DNA from: a virus
IMG/VR virus record: IMGVR_UViG_3300008339_004850
Span: 1 to 21,803 of that record
Length of the DNA: 21,803 nucleotides
Strand: one strand, 5' to 3'
In this document: piece after piece, positions 6,509-15,251 of the stretch
How positions within the stretch are numbered: position 1 is the stretch's first letter
How the letters are laid out: every line of letters begins with the position of its first letter
The notes under the pieces: model-generated
What the model was told of the DNA's origin: nothing
Database searches by the model: none
Seen by the model: the letters and a program-made list of their open reading frames with translations, nothing else
Position numbers and translations under genes: made by a program

Positions 6509-7077
6509 GCAGTAAGTATGGCAGTTCACCTGATACCTTTACAAAGGATTTAAAGACTGGTGTTGATGCTGTGTTCTTAAAGTGGGCTGAAGACTCAATT
6601 GGTATAATGCGAAAGATTATAACTACTAAAGCACGAACCAAGCAAGCGAGTACATTAGCATCTGACTTATATCCAAATGTAATTGATAATGGAATACAAA
6701 TAGTAACTACTCAAAATTATTGGGAGTTTGTAGATGAAGGTGTAAAGGGTGTATTTAATAAAGGCAAAGCACCAAATAGTAGATTCAGTTTTAAGAATTT
6801 AGGAGTGCCAAAAGATATGCTTGAAAGTTTTAAGCAATACATAGCACGAACAGGAAGTAAAGGATTAAGAAAACAAACTTTAATCAGAAAGAATAAAAAG
6901 AAACAAGCAGACTTAATAACAAAGGAAGCAATGAGTATGGCAGTAGCAACCAAGATAGGTGGAATAAAACCAATGAACTATGTTGAACCTGCTGTTGGTG
7001 CTAAAAGATTAAAGGTACTAAACAAAGCACTATCAAAAGAAATGGCAACAACAATACGATTAGCAATTATAAAATAA
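6484..7077 (+). CDS. putative tail-completion or minor tail protein
   Basis: This 197-residue basic protein lies between the tail chaperone and the large tail genes. Visible features are YWEFVDEGVKGVFNKGKAPNSRFSFK near residues 79-104, a motif like the 'yweyvdkGtkG...sP..F' segment of HK97 gp10-like tail-completion proteins. A lysine-rich stretch (RKQTLIRKNKKKQADLITKEA) and PMNYVEPAVGAKRL follow. No signal or membrane segment is present. The C-terminus ends in a helix (LNKALSKEMATTIRLAIIK). The assignment is by position and weak motif similarity. It might instead be another neck or tail-tip component. It starts inside the end of the frameshifted chaperone gene. Confidence 0.6.
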   Translation: MASAATNIGSKYGSSPDTFTKDLKTGVDAVFLKWAEDSIGIMRKIITTKARTKQASTLASDLYPNVIDNGIQIVTTQNYWEFVDEGVKGVFNKGKAPNSRFSFKNLGVPKDMLESFKQYIARTGSKGLRKQTLIRKNKKKQADLITKEAMSMAVATKIGGIKPMNYVEPAVGAKRLKVLNKALSKEMATTIRLAIIK

Positions 7078-7086
7078 TTATAAAAT
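7065..7086 (+). repeat. exact 11-bp tandem duplication at a gene junction
   Basis: AATTATAAAAT occurs twice back to back (7065-7075 and 7076-7086). The first copy holds the end of the upstream gene, with its stop TAA at 7075-7077 spanning the join. The second copy leads directly into the ATG at 7088. It probably arose by slippage and sets the spacing between stop and restart. Confidence 0.85.
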
Positions 7087-7087
7087 A

Positions 7088-8257
7088 ATGGCAATAACAA
7101 TAATAACAACACCAAATGCATTTATGGCCGCTTATAACCAAGTGCCATACACAGTTAGTTCAAACAACACTGCACAACCTAACTTTAATTTTATAGTTGA
7201 TGTAAACCAAACAAGTGGAACAAACAACCCATTAGCGAGGCTTAAATATCCAGTGCAACCAAGTTCAGCACAATTAACTTTTGATGTCGGAAACGTATTG
7301 CAAAACTATGTTAGTTATGATTTCAATAATGTTACAGGTATATTTTCTGCTAACACTAATTCACGTTTAAAATACTTTATTCAATTTAGAGAGTTATACG
7401 ATGTAAGTGGAGTTCCTACATTAAGTGGAGTTTTAGCAAGTAATCCAACGACACCAAGTTCAACAAGTTTTAATTTTGCAGGAAACGGAATATTTGATTT
7501 TGAAGACTATACATCATTAGCATATAGAAATTTAAATGTAAGTGGCTTTGGTTATTTATCAAATGCAGGAAGTACCGAAAGAATAGAAAGTAATCAAGAG
7601 AAGTTCTTATATTGGTTAGACCCAAGTCAAGCAGTAAAGTTTATAAAGTACACAGGCGCAACTGGTAATGTAGTTTCAGCAGTTACCTTAACAGCTAACG
7701 AATACTTATTTAACACAAGAGCAGGAAAATACGCACAAGATGTTTTAATAGCAGGTGGCATATCAATCATTGATACTTACAAAGTTGAGTTATTAGGTGT
7801 AACAAGTAACGTATTAGCATCAAGAACATTTAAATTAAACACCGAATGCAGTCAATACCCAACAATAAGACTACATTGGATGAATAAACTTGGTGGATTT
7901 GACTCGTTTAATTTCAATAAGAATCAAATAAACGCAATGGAAATAGAACGAAAGCAGTTTAAAGCACCATTACCAATAGGATATAGCAAACAAGACAGGT
8001 TAAAAACTAACTACAACACTACAATAAACGATAGAATAAGTATAAATAGTGATTGGATTACTGAAGAAGAAAGTATATTACTTGAAGAATTAGCCACATC
8101 ACCTGTAATTTATTTGGAAAGAAGCACAACTGATTTTGTAGCAGTAAACATAACCAACACAAGTTACGAAGTAAAGAACTTTTTAACCGATAGAAGACTG
8201 TTCAACGTATCATTTGACATAGAATATACTTACTCACGTTATAGACAATCGTTATAA
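7088..8257 (+). CDS. tail structural protein, 389 aa, function unassigned
   Basis: This large beta-rich protein has many threonine, serine and asparagine residues (TVSSNNTAQPNFNFIVDVNQTSGTN...) and no signal peptide or coiled coil. The composition and place between the chaperone and the tape measure gene fit a tail tip, baseplate or fibre-attachment protein. Similar proteins stand beside a long partner in Bacteroidota phages, and here the stop shares a base with the start of the 930-residue gene (TAATG). The C-terminal part has WMNKLGGFDSFNFNKNQ near residues 265-281 and a late charged strand-rich section ending FDIEYTYSRYRQSL, compatible with a beta-sandwich. I cannot name the exact role. 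Confidence 0.65.
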   Translation: MAITIITTPNAFMAAYNQVPYTVSSNNTAQPNFNFIVDVNQTSGTNNPLARLKYPVQPSSAQLTFDVGNVLQNYVSYDFNNVTGIFSANTNSRLKYFIQFRELYDVSGVPTLSGVLASNPTTPSSTSFNFAGNGIFDFEDYTSLAYRNLNVSGFGYLSNAGSTERIESNQEKFLYWLDPSQAVKFIKYTGATGNVVSAVTLTANEYLFNTRAGKYAQDVLIAGGISIIDTYKVELLGVTSNVLASRTFKLNTECSQYPTIRLHWMNKLGGFDSFNFNKNQINAMEIERKQFKAPLPIGYSKQDRLKTNYNTTINDRISINSDWITEEESILLEELATSPVIYLERSTTDFVAVNITNTSYEVKNFLTDRRLFNVSFDIEYTYSRYRQSL

Positions 8258-11049
8258 TGAATCAAAATAGATTAGTAATAAACCAAGTAGCAGGAGCAAA
8301 CATAGTTGAATACGAACTTGACTTATATGATGATGTACCTTTACCGATTAACAAGAGTATAATTGATATTCAGAACATAGCTGAACGCAAAAGTGATTTT
8401 ACAAAAACTATTACTTTGCCAGGCACTCATAACAACAATGATATTTTTAGTAATATATTTAATCTTGCAAGGTCAGTAAATAATACTAACACTTATAACT
8501 TTGCTCCTGATTTCAATCCTAATTTAAAGGCAAACGCAATTCTCTATAAGAACGGAATAGCTATGATTGATGGTTATCTTCAGCTAACAAATATAAATGT
8601 GTTAGACAACTATGAAATAGAATATGAAATAGTAATCATTGGTAAGACTGCAAACTTGTTTCAAGACTTGGGTGATAAGAAATTAAGTGAATTAAATTTA
8701 AGTGCTTACAATCACATTTGGAATTTTGAAAACATAGAAGCAAGTTGGTCACCAAGTCACACAAGAGGTTATTACTATGGAATGATAGACTTGGGATTAA
8801 GCAACAACCAAAGAGGATACTATACTGTTGATTGGAAACCACAAATATTTTTAAGAACAATAGTTGAGCAAATATTTAAAGATGCAGGATACAGAATCCA
8901 ATCTAACTTTTTAACAAGTGGGCATTATAATAATTTGGTAGTCCCTTGCACTCAAAATAAATTACTATTGAGTGAAGAACAAGTAAGGGATAATTCATTT
9001 GAAGCAGATAGAATAACAGATAGTAGCCCTATCACATTTGGGTTTGGTGGTTCTGCATCTGTACCTTTAAACAATGTAATACAAGACACAGTTCCTACTG
9101 GTTACGATAACACTACATTTACATTTACTGTTCAAAAAAGTGCTAAATATAGATTTGGTGCTAATATAATCTCACAATGTTCAACTAATGTTTTTTTTGA
9201 ATACGAAATTCAAAGAACAAGAGGAGCAAATACGGATATTATGTTTAAAAGTATAAGCCAATCTTACGACAACTCATTATCAACTCCATCGGTTAGGACA
9301 AGTAAATTTACAACGGAGTTCTATTGCGAAGCAGGAGATATAATAGAACTTAAATATTTTACTTTAAGATTTTTTACCACAAGCACAGTAAATGTTATTT
9401 TTAAATCAGGTTCTTTTTTTAATGGTGTAATTGATTCAGCTATCGCAGTTGGTGATACTATGTTACTTGCTAATTGTTTGCCAAGTGATGTTAAGCAAAC
9501 TGATTTTTTAGTATCAGTAATTAATCTTTTTAACTTATATATTGAACCTAATCCACTTGACCCTAAAAAACTAATAATAGAGCCACGAGACCAATTTTAT
9601 TTAGAAGAAATAGTTGATTTAACAAGTAAGATAGATGTATCAAGACCGATTGAAATTAAGCCATTATCGGAACTAAAATATAAAGAGTATAACTATCAAA
9701 TGGCAGAAGATAAGGATGCTGCTAATAGTGATTATTTATTAAGATACAACCAACCTTATGGAAGTGCAAAGATACCTATTGTAAATGATTTCGTAAATGA
9801 AACTTTTACAACAAGTGTAGTGTTCGCACCAACACCATTAATAAAATCTAAAAATGATGGTGTGGTGTTTTCTCAAATAGTTTTTAGAGATTCAAGCGGA
9901 AAGAGAACTGATGGCACAAGTAAATTAAGATTACTATACGCAGGTGGATTAAGTGCAAGTTTTGGAACTGATTTCTTTCATTTAAGAGACCCTGATGGAA
10001 GTTATAATTACTTTGATGCCTATCCGTATGTAGGTCATTTAGATGATGTGTTTAACCCAACTTATGATGTTAACTATTATATTCCGAAAGAAGTATTTTA
10101 TACAAACAATTTAGAAGTAGAATATACTGATAACAACCTTTTTAATTTATACCATAAAAAAGGACTTCAAGAGTTAACAAATAAAGATAGTAAAACTATT
10201 ACTTTATATGTAAAATTAAATGAAAACGAAGTAAATAAATTATCATTTAGAAACTATTATTTTATTGATAAACAATACTATCGTTTATATGAAATAGACT
10301 TTGATTCTAATAGCGAAGACCCTGCAAAATTAACATTCTTGAAGTTAGCAGTTGCACCTGTGTTCGTTGGTGATGTTCAAACTTATAATGGTGGTTCGGG
10401 AGAACTTACTTTTTTTAGGAATGTTGACCCAAATGGAAACCAATATGAAAAAGATGTTGACATAAATGTAAGTGGTCAAGAAAACAGAGTGCAGGGTGAA
10501 GCCAACTTAATTAATTCAAATAATAATTTAGTAAATGGCAATTTAATTAATGTTTTAAGTGGGGAAAATAACCAATTAAATAGTGATGGGGGAACTTACA
10601 TAGGCACATCAAATTATACAAGTGTAAGAGCAGGTGAAACAGTAATCAATAATATTGACCAACCATTAGTTGTATCAAGAGTTTTAACGATTTCAGAACT
10701 TCGTACCTTACACACAACACCTGTTCAAATATTAGCATCAACACAAGGATTTTGGACAGAGGTATATGATGCTTATATAACAGTATTCTTCGGTGCAACA
10801 ACACCAAAAACTGCTTATAATAATCATAAGTTACACTTGCAATTTACAGGAGATGGTACTCACATATTAGATTTTGATAATAGTATCACAAGTGTAACAA
10901 CGGCTACAAAACAAAGAGGTATAAATATTAATGATTTACCTTTTAAAAATTTAGCAGTTGAGATACACTCACAAGGGAATTTAGGAGCAGCAGGAAACAG
11001 TCAAATGTTAATAGAATTAGAATATAGATTACACCCAATTATAGTATAA
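8257..11049 (+). CDS. large tail / baseplate-type structural protein, 930 aa
   Basis: This is the largest protein of the window. Its N-terminus contains IDIQNIAERKSDFTKTITLPG near residues 36-56 and NPNLKANAILYKNGIAMIDGYLQL near 88-111, a pattern that recurs in large tail proteins of Bacteroidota phages and looks like a hub or baseplate domain. The middle is beta-rich. Residues about 740-800 are unusually rich in asparagine and glycine (NLINSNNNLVNGNLINVLSG...), as in beta-helical shaft segments of fibres. The final 130 residues (VVSRVLTISELRTLHTTPVQIL...) read as a separate globular beta domain that could bind a surface ligand. It sits between the 389-residue partner and the tape measure gene. 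A combined hub and fibre role is my inference. Confidence 0.7.
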   Translation: MNQNRLVINQVAGANIVEYELDLYDDVPLPINKSIIDIQNIAERKSDFTKTITLPGTHNNNDIFSNIFNLARSVNNTNTYNFAPDFNPNLKANAILYKNGIAMIDGYLQLTNINVLDNYEIEYEIVIIGKTANLFQDLGDKKLSELNLSAYNHIWNFENIEASWSPSHTRGYYYGMIDLGLSNNQRGYYTVDWKPQIFLRTIVEQIFKDAGYRIQSNFLTSGHYNNLVVPCTQNKLLLSEEQVRDNSFEADRITDSSPITFGFGGSASVPLNNVIQDTVPTGYDNTTFTFTVQKSAKYRFGANIISQCSTNVFFEYEIQRTRGANTDIMFKSISQSYDNSLSTPSVRTSKFTTEFYCEAGDIIELKYFTLRFFTTSTVNVIFKSGSFFNGVIDSAIAVGDTMLLANCLPSDVKQTDFLVSVINLFNLYIEPNPLDPKKLIIEPRDQFYLEEIVDLTSKIDVSRPIEIKPLSELKYKEYNYQMAEDKDAANSDYLLRYNQPYGSAKIPIVNDFVNETFTTSVVFAPTPLIKSKNDGVVFSQIVFRDSSGKRTDGTSKLRLLYAGGLSASFGTDFFHLRDPDGSYNYFDAYPYVGHLDDVFNPTYDVNYYIPKEVFYTNNLEVEYTDNNLFNLYHKKGLQELTNKDSKTITLYVKLNENEVNKLSFRNYYFIDKQYYRLYEIDFDSNSEDPAKLTFLKLAVAPVFVGDVQTYNGGSGELTFFRNVDPNGNQYEKDVDINVSGQENRVQGEANLINSNNNLVNGNLINVLSGENNQLNSDGGTYIGTSNYTSVRAGETVINNIDQPLVVSRVLTISELRTLHTTPVQILASTQGFWTEVYDAYITVFFGATTPKTAYNNHKLHLQFTGDGTHILDFDNSITSVTTATKQRGININDLPFKNLAVEIHSQGNLGAAGNSQMLIELEYRLHPIIV

Positions 11050-12605
11050 TGGCAACAGAGAAAATAATATTTGACACCGAATTAAAGACAGGTAATTCAT
11101 CAAACTCAATAAAGAGTTTAAAATCTGAACTTAAAGATTTAAGAAATCAGTTAGGCACACTTGAACAAGGTAGTGAAGCCTTTATAAAAGCAGCAAGTAA
11201 AGCAGGTGAGTTAAAAGACCAAATTCAAGATATAAGCACAACTATAAATGCGTTTAATCCTGAAGCTAAATTTACAGCATTAGCAAACGTTGTTGGTGTA
11301 GCAGCAAATGGATTTGCAGCGATGCAAGGTGCAATGGCTTTAATGGGTAATGAGAGTGAAGACTTAAACAAGGTAATGGCAAAAACACAAGGTGCTATTG
11401 CTTTGTCAACTGGTTTAAATGGCTTGCTTGGTATGAAGGATGCATTTAAATTATTAGGTGCACAAGTAATTCAATTAATACCAAGACTACAAGCAATGGG
11501 TGCTGCTATGGTTGGTGCGGTTACAGGTGGTATAGCAATTGCATTAGTTTTAATTATAGCATATTGGAAAGACTTAAAATTCTTAATTACAGGAACTATT
11601 GATGAAGTTAAATTATCTTCAGAGGAGATGCTTAATGCTGTAAAAAAAGGGCATGAAGAATATAAAAAAGCAGCAAATGAAAGAATAGCAATAGCAGAAC
11701 GTGAAGCCAAACTAAAACTAAAAGGCAAAGAATTAGACATTGAACTTGCAAGACTTGACAAAGAAAGAAAAATAACTGAAGCAGTAACAAGTGGAAAACT
11801 TGCAAGCGAGAAAGAATTAATTGAAGCAGAATATCAAAAAGCAGTCAAAGATATAAAAGATAAATATGCAAAAGACGAAGAAACAAAAAGAAAAGAAAAA
11901 AATAAAAGAGATGATGACTATGCTAAACAAAGGGCATTAGACATACAAAAAGTTGAAGAAGGAAACAGAGAAGCAGATAGGGCAATTCAAGATGTTATAG
12001 ATTTTAATAAGGAAGAAGATAGAAAGAAAAAAGAGGAAGATGATAAAAAGGCTTTAGATAGAAGTAGGGCATTAGCAGCACAGCAAGTTTTAGTAAAACA
12101 AGAACAAGCAGCAGCAGAAAAGCAAATAGATGAAGAAGCATTAGAAGCTAAAAGACAATTATACCAAACAACAAGTAATATACTTGGAACTTTGAGTGAT
12201 TTAGCAGGGAAGCAAACAGAAGAAGGAAAAGTTTTAGCAATAGCACAAGCGACAATAGATACTTATTTAAGTGCAAGTTCAGCCTATGCAGCGGCAGCAA
12301 AGATTGACCCAATAGTATTAGCACCATTAGCAGCAGGAGCAGCAATATTAGCAGGATTCGCAAGAGTGAAAGCAATTGCAGATGTAAAAGTTCCCAATAG
12401 TAGTGGTGGTGGAGGAGGTGGTAATATAACAGCACCAAATATCCCACGTATTCCTCAAACAATGAGTGGAGCAATGCTTAACCAAAACAAACCTTTAGAC
12501 ATAAACAATACTAACCCTGTTGGCAAAGTAATAGTAACTGAAACTGATATCACTGCAACACAAGACAAAGTTAAGGGAATCATACGCAAGGCAACTATCA
12601 AATAA
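11049..12605 (+). CDS. tail tape measure protein, short form
   Basis: This 518-residue protein is helical, alanine- and lysine-rich, and sets tail length. The N-terminus carries a coiled-coil (SLKSELKDLRNQLGTLEQGSEAF...). Residues about 149-174 form a hydrophobic membrane-like segment (MVGAVTGGIAIALVLIIAYW), typical of tape measure proteins that pass into the host envelope. A long charged coiled coil follows (about 190-375), then an alanine-rich hydrophobic stretch (about 400-450), a poly-glycine linker, and a C-terminal VIVTETDITATQDKVKGII end. At roughly 1.5 angstroms per residue, 518 residues would give a tail near 75-80 nm; this is an estimate from the general rule. Its start overlaps the previous stop. 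It is the last gene of the tail block. Confidence 0.85.
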   Translation: MATEKIIFDTELKTGNSSNSIKSLKSELKDLRNQLGTLEQGSEAFIKAASKAGELKDQIQDISTTINAFNPEAKFTALANVVGVAANGFAAMQGAMALMGNESEDLNKVMAKTQGAIALSTGLNGLLGMKDAFKLLGAQVIQLIPRLQAMGAAMVGAVTGGIAIALVLIIAYWKDLKFLITGTIDEVKLSSEEMLNAVKKGHEEYKKAANERIAIAEREAKLKLKGKELDIELARLDKERKITEAVTSGKLASEKELIEAEYQKAVKDIKDKYAKDEETKRKEKNKRDDDYAKQRALDIQKVEEGNREADRAIQDVIDFNKEEDRKKKEEDDKKALDRSRALAAQQVLVKQEQAAAEKQIDEEALEAKRQLYQTTSNILGTLSDLAGKQTEEGKVLAIAQATIDTYLSASSAYAAAAKIDPIVLAPLAAGAAILAGFARVKAIADVKVPNSSGGGGGGNITAPNIPRIPQTMSGAMLNQNKPLDINNTNPVGKVIVTETDITATQDKVKGIIRKATIK

Positions 12606-12613
12606 TTCTAAAA

Positions 12614-12640
12614 AGCAAATACTAAAATAATTTATATTTA
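12614..12640 (+). promoter_or_regulatory. late promoter motif, copy 2 (head block)
   Basis: AGCAAA at 12614-12619, 12 bases, then TTATATTTA at 12632-12640. TATATTTA matches seven of eight positions of the Bacteroidota -7 consensus TAnnTTTG. The ATG of the protease gene follows after seven bases, exactly as in copy 1, so the transcript would be leaderless or nearly so. No obvious terminator lies between it and the tape measure gene, so read-through from the tail block probably adds to expression. Confidence 0.65.
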
Positions 12641-12647
12641 ATAAAGA

Positions 12648-13646
12648 ATGGACAAATTACCTATTTACAGATTCATAGTTTTAGAAGATGATGAAGCGCA
12701 ATTAGAAGCAGTTGCGTTTGTTGATGCTCCTGCAATAGAAATGAACTGGCAAGCATTCAATGCACAGGTTAATATTATAGTTTGTAAAGAGTGCGGACAT
12801 TCGTGGGATATTTTAGATGGTGGCGAGTATCCTTATATGTGTAAATGTGGGGTTGATAATACACCAACAAAAGAAAGTTTTGAAAGCTATACTGACTATC
12901 CAAAAGAAGCAAGTGAGAACGCACAAATAGCTTTGGATTATGCAGAGAAAAATGGTTGGGGTGATTGTGGCACTGATGTAGGTAAGCAAAGAGCAAACCA
13001 ATTAGCAAAAAGAGAACCAATCAGTAGAGATACTATTGCGAGAATGGCATCTTTTGAAAGACAAAGACAGAACAGCGATAGAAAGTTAGGCGATGGATGT
13101 GGTCGTTTAATGTGGCTTGCTTGGGGTGGTGATGCAGGAGTAGAATGGGCATCAAGAAAACTTGCACAGATAGACAAAAAAAGTTTTTTTAAGTTCAAAG
13201 CAGACACAGAAAAACGTATAATATCTGGCCCATTAATGGTTGCAGATTTACCAATATATCGCAGAACAGAAGATGAAGAATATTATGGTGTTTTTCAAAA
13301 AGAAGACATTTATAATTTAAGAAATAAGTTCTTTAAACAAGGTAAAAGTAATTTGGTAAATGAGATGCACAACAGCAATAAAATGATTGATGGAGTGTAT
13401 ATGATTGAATCATTTTTAATTGATGAAGAACGTGGAATATTAGCACCAAAAGGTTATAACTTAACTGATGGTAGTTGGTTCGGTTCTTATAAAATAGATA
13501 ATGATGAAGTTTGGAATGACTTTATAAAAAGTGGTGAGTTTAAAGGATTTTCAGTTGAGGGAATATTTAACACAGTTAAGATTGATGAAAAGCCACAAAC
13601 AATAATAGAGGATATAATTAATATAATCAAAAACATAAATGAATAA
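12648..13646 (+). CDS. XkdF-type prohead protease with N-terminal zinc-ribbon and GGDAG domains
   Basis: This 332-residue protein has a C-terminal part (from about residue 188) that matches the XkdF / S78_2 family of capsid maturation serine proteases: ISGPLMVADLPIYRR, FQKEDIYNLRNKFF, NEMHN with H241, and FKGFSVEG with S302. The H and S are the likely catalytic pair. Before it come two extra domains. The first is a zinc ribbon-like segment VCKECGHSW...MCKCG with cysteines at 46, 49, 65 and 67; the second pair is spaced CxC rather than CxxC. The second (about 79-174) has GTDVGKQRANQLAKREPIS and RLMWLAWGGDAGVEWA, seen as an add-on domain in many phage head proteins but without an established function that I know. 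The gene overlaps the scaffold gene by eight bases and heads the head block after promoter copy 2. Confidence 0.85.
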   Translation: MDKLPIYRFIVLEDDEAQLEAVAFVDAPAIEMNWQAFNAQVNIIVCKECGHSWDILDGGEYPYMCKCGVDNTPTKESFESYTDYPKEASENAQIALDYAEKNGWGDCGTDVGKQRANQLAKREPISRDTIARMASFERQRQNSDRKLGDGCGRLMWLAWGGDAGVEWASRKLAQIDKKSFFKFKADTEKRIISGPLMVADLPIYRRTEDEEYYGVFQKEDIYNLRNKFFKQGKSNLVNEMHNSNKMIDGVYMIESFLIDEERGILAPKGYNLTDGSWFGSYKIDNDEVWNDFIKSGEFKGFSVEGIFNTVKIDEKPQTIIEDIINIIKNINE

Positions 13647-14229
13647 ACCTAAATTAACAGCCAAAGAAGCTATAATGCAAATTGGCAATTTATTAAAAAT
13701 GGATTTTGCAAAAGTAGAGAAATTCGAAAAAGCAAAATTATCAGATGGCACAGTGATTATGTGGGAAGGTGAATTATCAGAAGGAACTGCAATTATGGTA
13801 GTTGCAGAAGATGGTAACCAAATGCCTGCACCTGATGCTAAACACGAGTTAGAAGATGGCACAATAGTAACCACAGTTGGTGGATTAGTAACTGCAATCG
13901 AACCTAAAAAAGAAGTAGAAGTAGAAGTTGAGTTAGCAGAAATGCCTACTATGAAAATGATGGAAGAAAGAATGGCATCTTGCGAAAACAAGATGAAAGA
14001 AATGGAAACCAAAATGGCTGAAATGTTCTCAAACTACGAAAACAAAATTGAAGAAATGGTAAAAAGCAATATGGGTAAGTTTGAAGCAATTAGTAAAATC
14101 GTAGAAGAAATTGCAGCAGAACCAATCGTAGTTGTAGACGCACCAAAGAACACAACATTCAGCAAAAAAGAACGTACAATGTCAACTATTGAACGTATCG
14201 CAGCATACAAAAAATTACAAAACAAATAA
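13639..14229 (+). CDS. putative capsid scaffold protein
   Basis: This 196-residue protein lies between the prohead protease and the major capsid gene, where scaffolds usually sit. It is acidic and methionine-rich. Residues 33-90 contain beta-like repeats built on DGT (LSDGTVIMWEGELSEGTAIMVVAEDG, LEDGTIVTTVGGLVTAI). Residues about 103-159 form a long coiled coil (MMEERMASCENKMKEMETKMAEM...). A short basic tail (STIERIAAYKKLQNK) could bind capsid protein, as scaffold C-termini do. This is an inference from position and composition; no enzyme motif is present. It should be degraded by the neighbouring protease during maturation. Confidence 0.75.
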   Translation: MNKPKLTAKEAIMQIGNLLKMDFAKVEKFEKAKLSDGTVIMWEGELSEGTAIMVVAEDGNQMPAPDAKHELEDGTIVTTVGGLVTAIEPKKEVEVEVELAEMPTMKMMEERMASCENKMKEMETKMAEMFSNYENKIEEMVKSNMGKFEAISKIVEEIAAEPIVVVDAPKNTTFSKKERTMSTIERIAAYKKLQNK

Positions 14230-14252
14230 ACTAAAAACAAAAACTAAACAAA

Positions 14253-15194
14253 ATGGCATTTAACGTAACAGCCCTTGCGGCATACACAAAGACCAACGAA
14301 AACTTGTTGGTAACTCGTTCGTTTTTCGAACCTAAAACTGCATCAAGAATGCAAATCTTAACAGGTGTTAAGTCAACTATTCAAGTACCTGCTTTATCTG
14401 ATTCATTAATTTGGCAAAATGGTGACAATTGTGGTTTCACTGCAAGTGGTGACACAACTATTTCTGCTCGTGTTTTAACAGTAGGTAGAATTAAAGTAAA
14501 CAAAGAATGGTGTATTAATGATTTAGAAACTAAATACACTCAATTATTGTTATCTCCAGGTTCTAATTATGATGCATTGCCAGGCGGTATTGATGCAGCA
14601 TTCGTAGAAACTATTTTAGGAACTACAAAAGAAGATGTTGAGAAAGCAATTTGGAGAGGTGACACAGCAAGTGCAAGTTCACAATTGAAGCAATTTGATG
14701 GTTTGGTAAAAATCATTAATGCAGCATCAGGAACAGTACAAGCAAACGCAACTCCTTTTATTGCAACTGCGGTTACTGCAATCACAGCAGCAAATATTAT
14801 CTCGGTAGTACAAGCAGTTTATTCCGCAATACCTGTTGAGATTTTAGATAAGCCTAACTTGACAGTTTATATGGGTGTAGACAACTTTAGAACTTATCAA
14901 TTAGCTTTAACAAATGCTAACTTGTTTAACTTCATTGCAACTGATAACGCATTAGGTGAAATGAAGATTCACGGTACTAACGTGACTATCGTTTCAACTC
15001 CAGGCTTAACAGGAACAAACGCAATCTATGCTTTAAGAGATTCAAATATGTTCTTGGGTGTTGATTTAGAAAACGAACAAGAAGACTTCAAATTTTGGTA
15101 TTCAGAAGATTTCGATTTAGTTCGTTTTAAATACAGAACTAAATTAGGTGTTCAAGTTTCTCAAGTAGCAGAAATCGTTAAATTCACAATTTAA
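14253..15194 (+). CDS. major capsid protein
   Basis: This 313-residue protein is the main shell subunit, presumably HK97-fold. It follows the protease and scaffold genes and is followed by a strong terminator, as expected for a very highly expressed gene. It has the usual layout: a short N-terminal arm, then TASRMQILTGVKSTIQVPALSD near residues 29-50, a glycine-rich beta section, and an internal helix EDVEKAIWRGD near 127-137. It ends with DLVRFKYRTKLGVQVSQVAEIVKF, typical of capsid C-termini in Bacteroidota phages. No cleaved delta domain is obvious because the protein is short and a separate scaffold is present. Its codon use is more C- and G-ending (GAAATCGTT, GGTGAC) than in neighbouring genes, consistent with high expression. 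Confidence 0.88.
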   Translation: MAFNVTALAAYTKTNENLLVTRSFFEPKTASRMQILTGVKSTIQVPALSDSLIWQNGDNCGFTASGDTTISARVLTVGRIKVNKEWCINDLETKYTQLLLSPGSNYDALPGGIDAAFVETILGTTKEDVEKAIWRGDTASASSQLKQFDGLVKIINAASGTVQANATPFIATAVTAITAANIISVVQAVYSAIPVEILDKPNLTVYMGVDNFRTYQLALTNANLFNFIATDNALGEMKIHGTNVTIVSTPGLTGTNAIYALRDSNMFLGVDLENEQEDFKFWYSEDFDLVRFKYRTKLGVQVSQVAEIVKFTI

Positions 15195-15200
15195 TTCACA

Positions 15201-15233
15201 AAAGGGTAGCAGCAAATAGTTGTTACCCTTTTT
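15201..15233 (+). terminator. Rho-independent terminator after the major capsid gene
   Basis: A 13-bp stem AAAGGGTAGCAGC / GTTGTTACCCTTT (two G-T pairs, none mismatched) closes an AAATA loop, and a T run follows. It begins seven bases after the capsid stop codon. Because the next gene has no visible promoter of its own, it probably allows partial read-through and lowers downstream expression. Confidence 0.92.
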
Positions 15234-15251
15234 AAAACCCCATTTAAAATT

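Noticed and set aside
12148-12474. Leucine-rich minus-strand reading frame
   Set aside because: It is the antisense of the alanine- and lysine-rich tape measure gene; its leucine runs are a mirror of that codon bias, and it has no promoter or neighbours.
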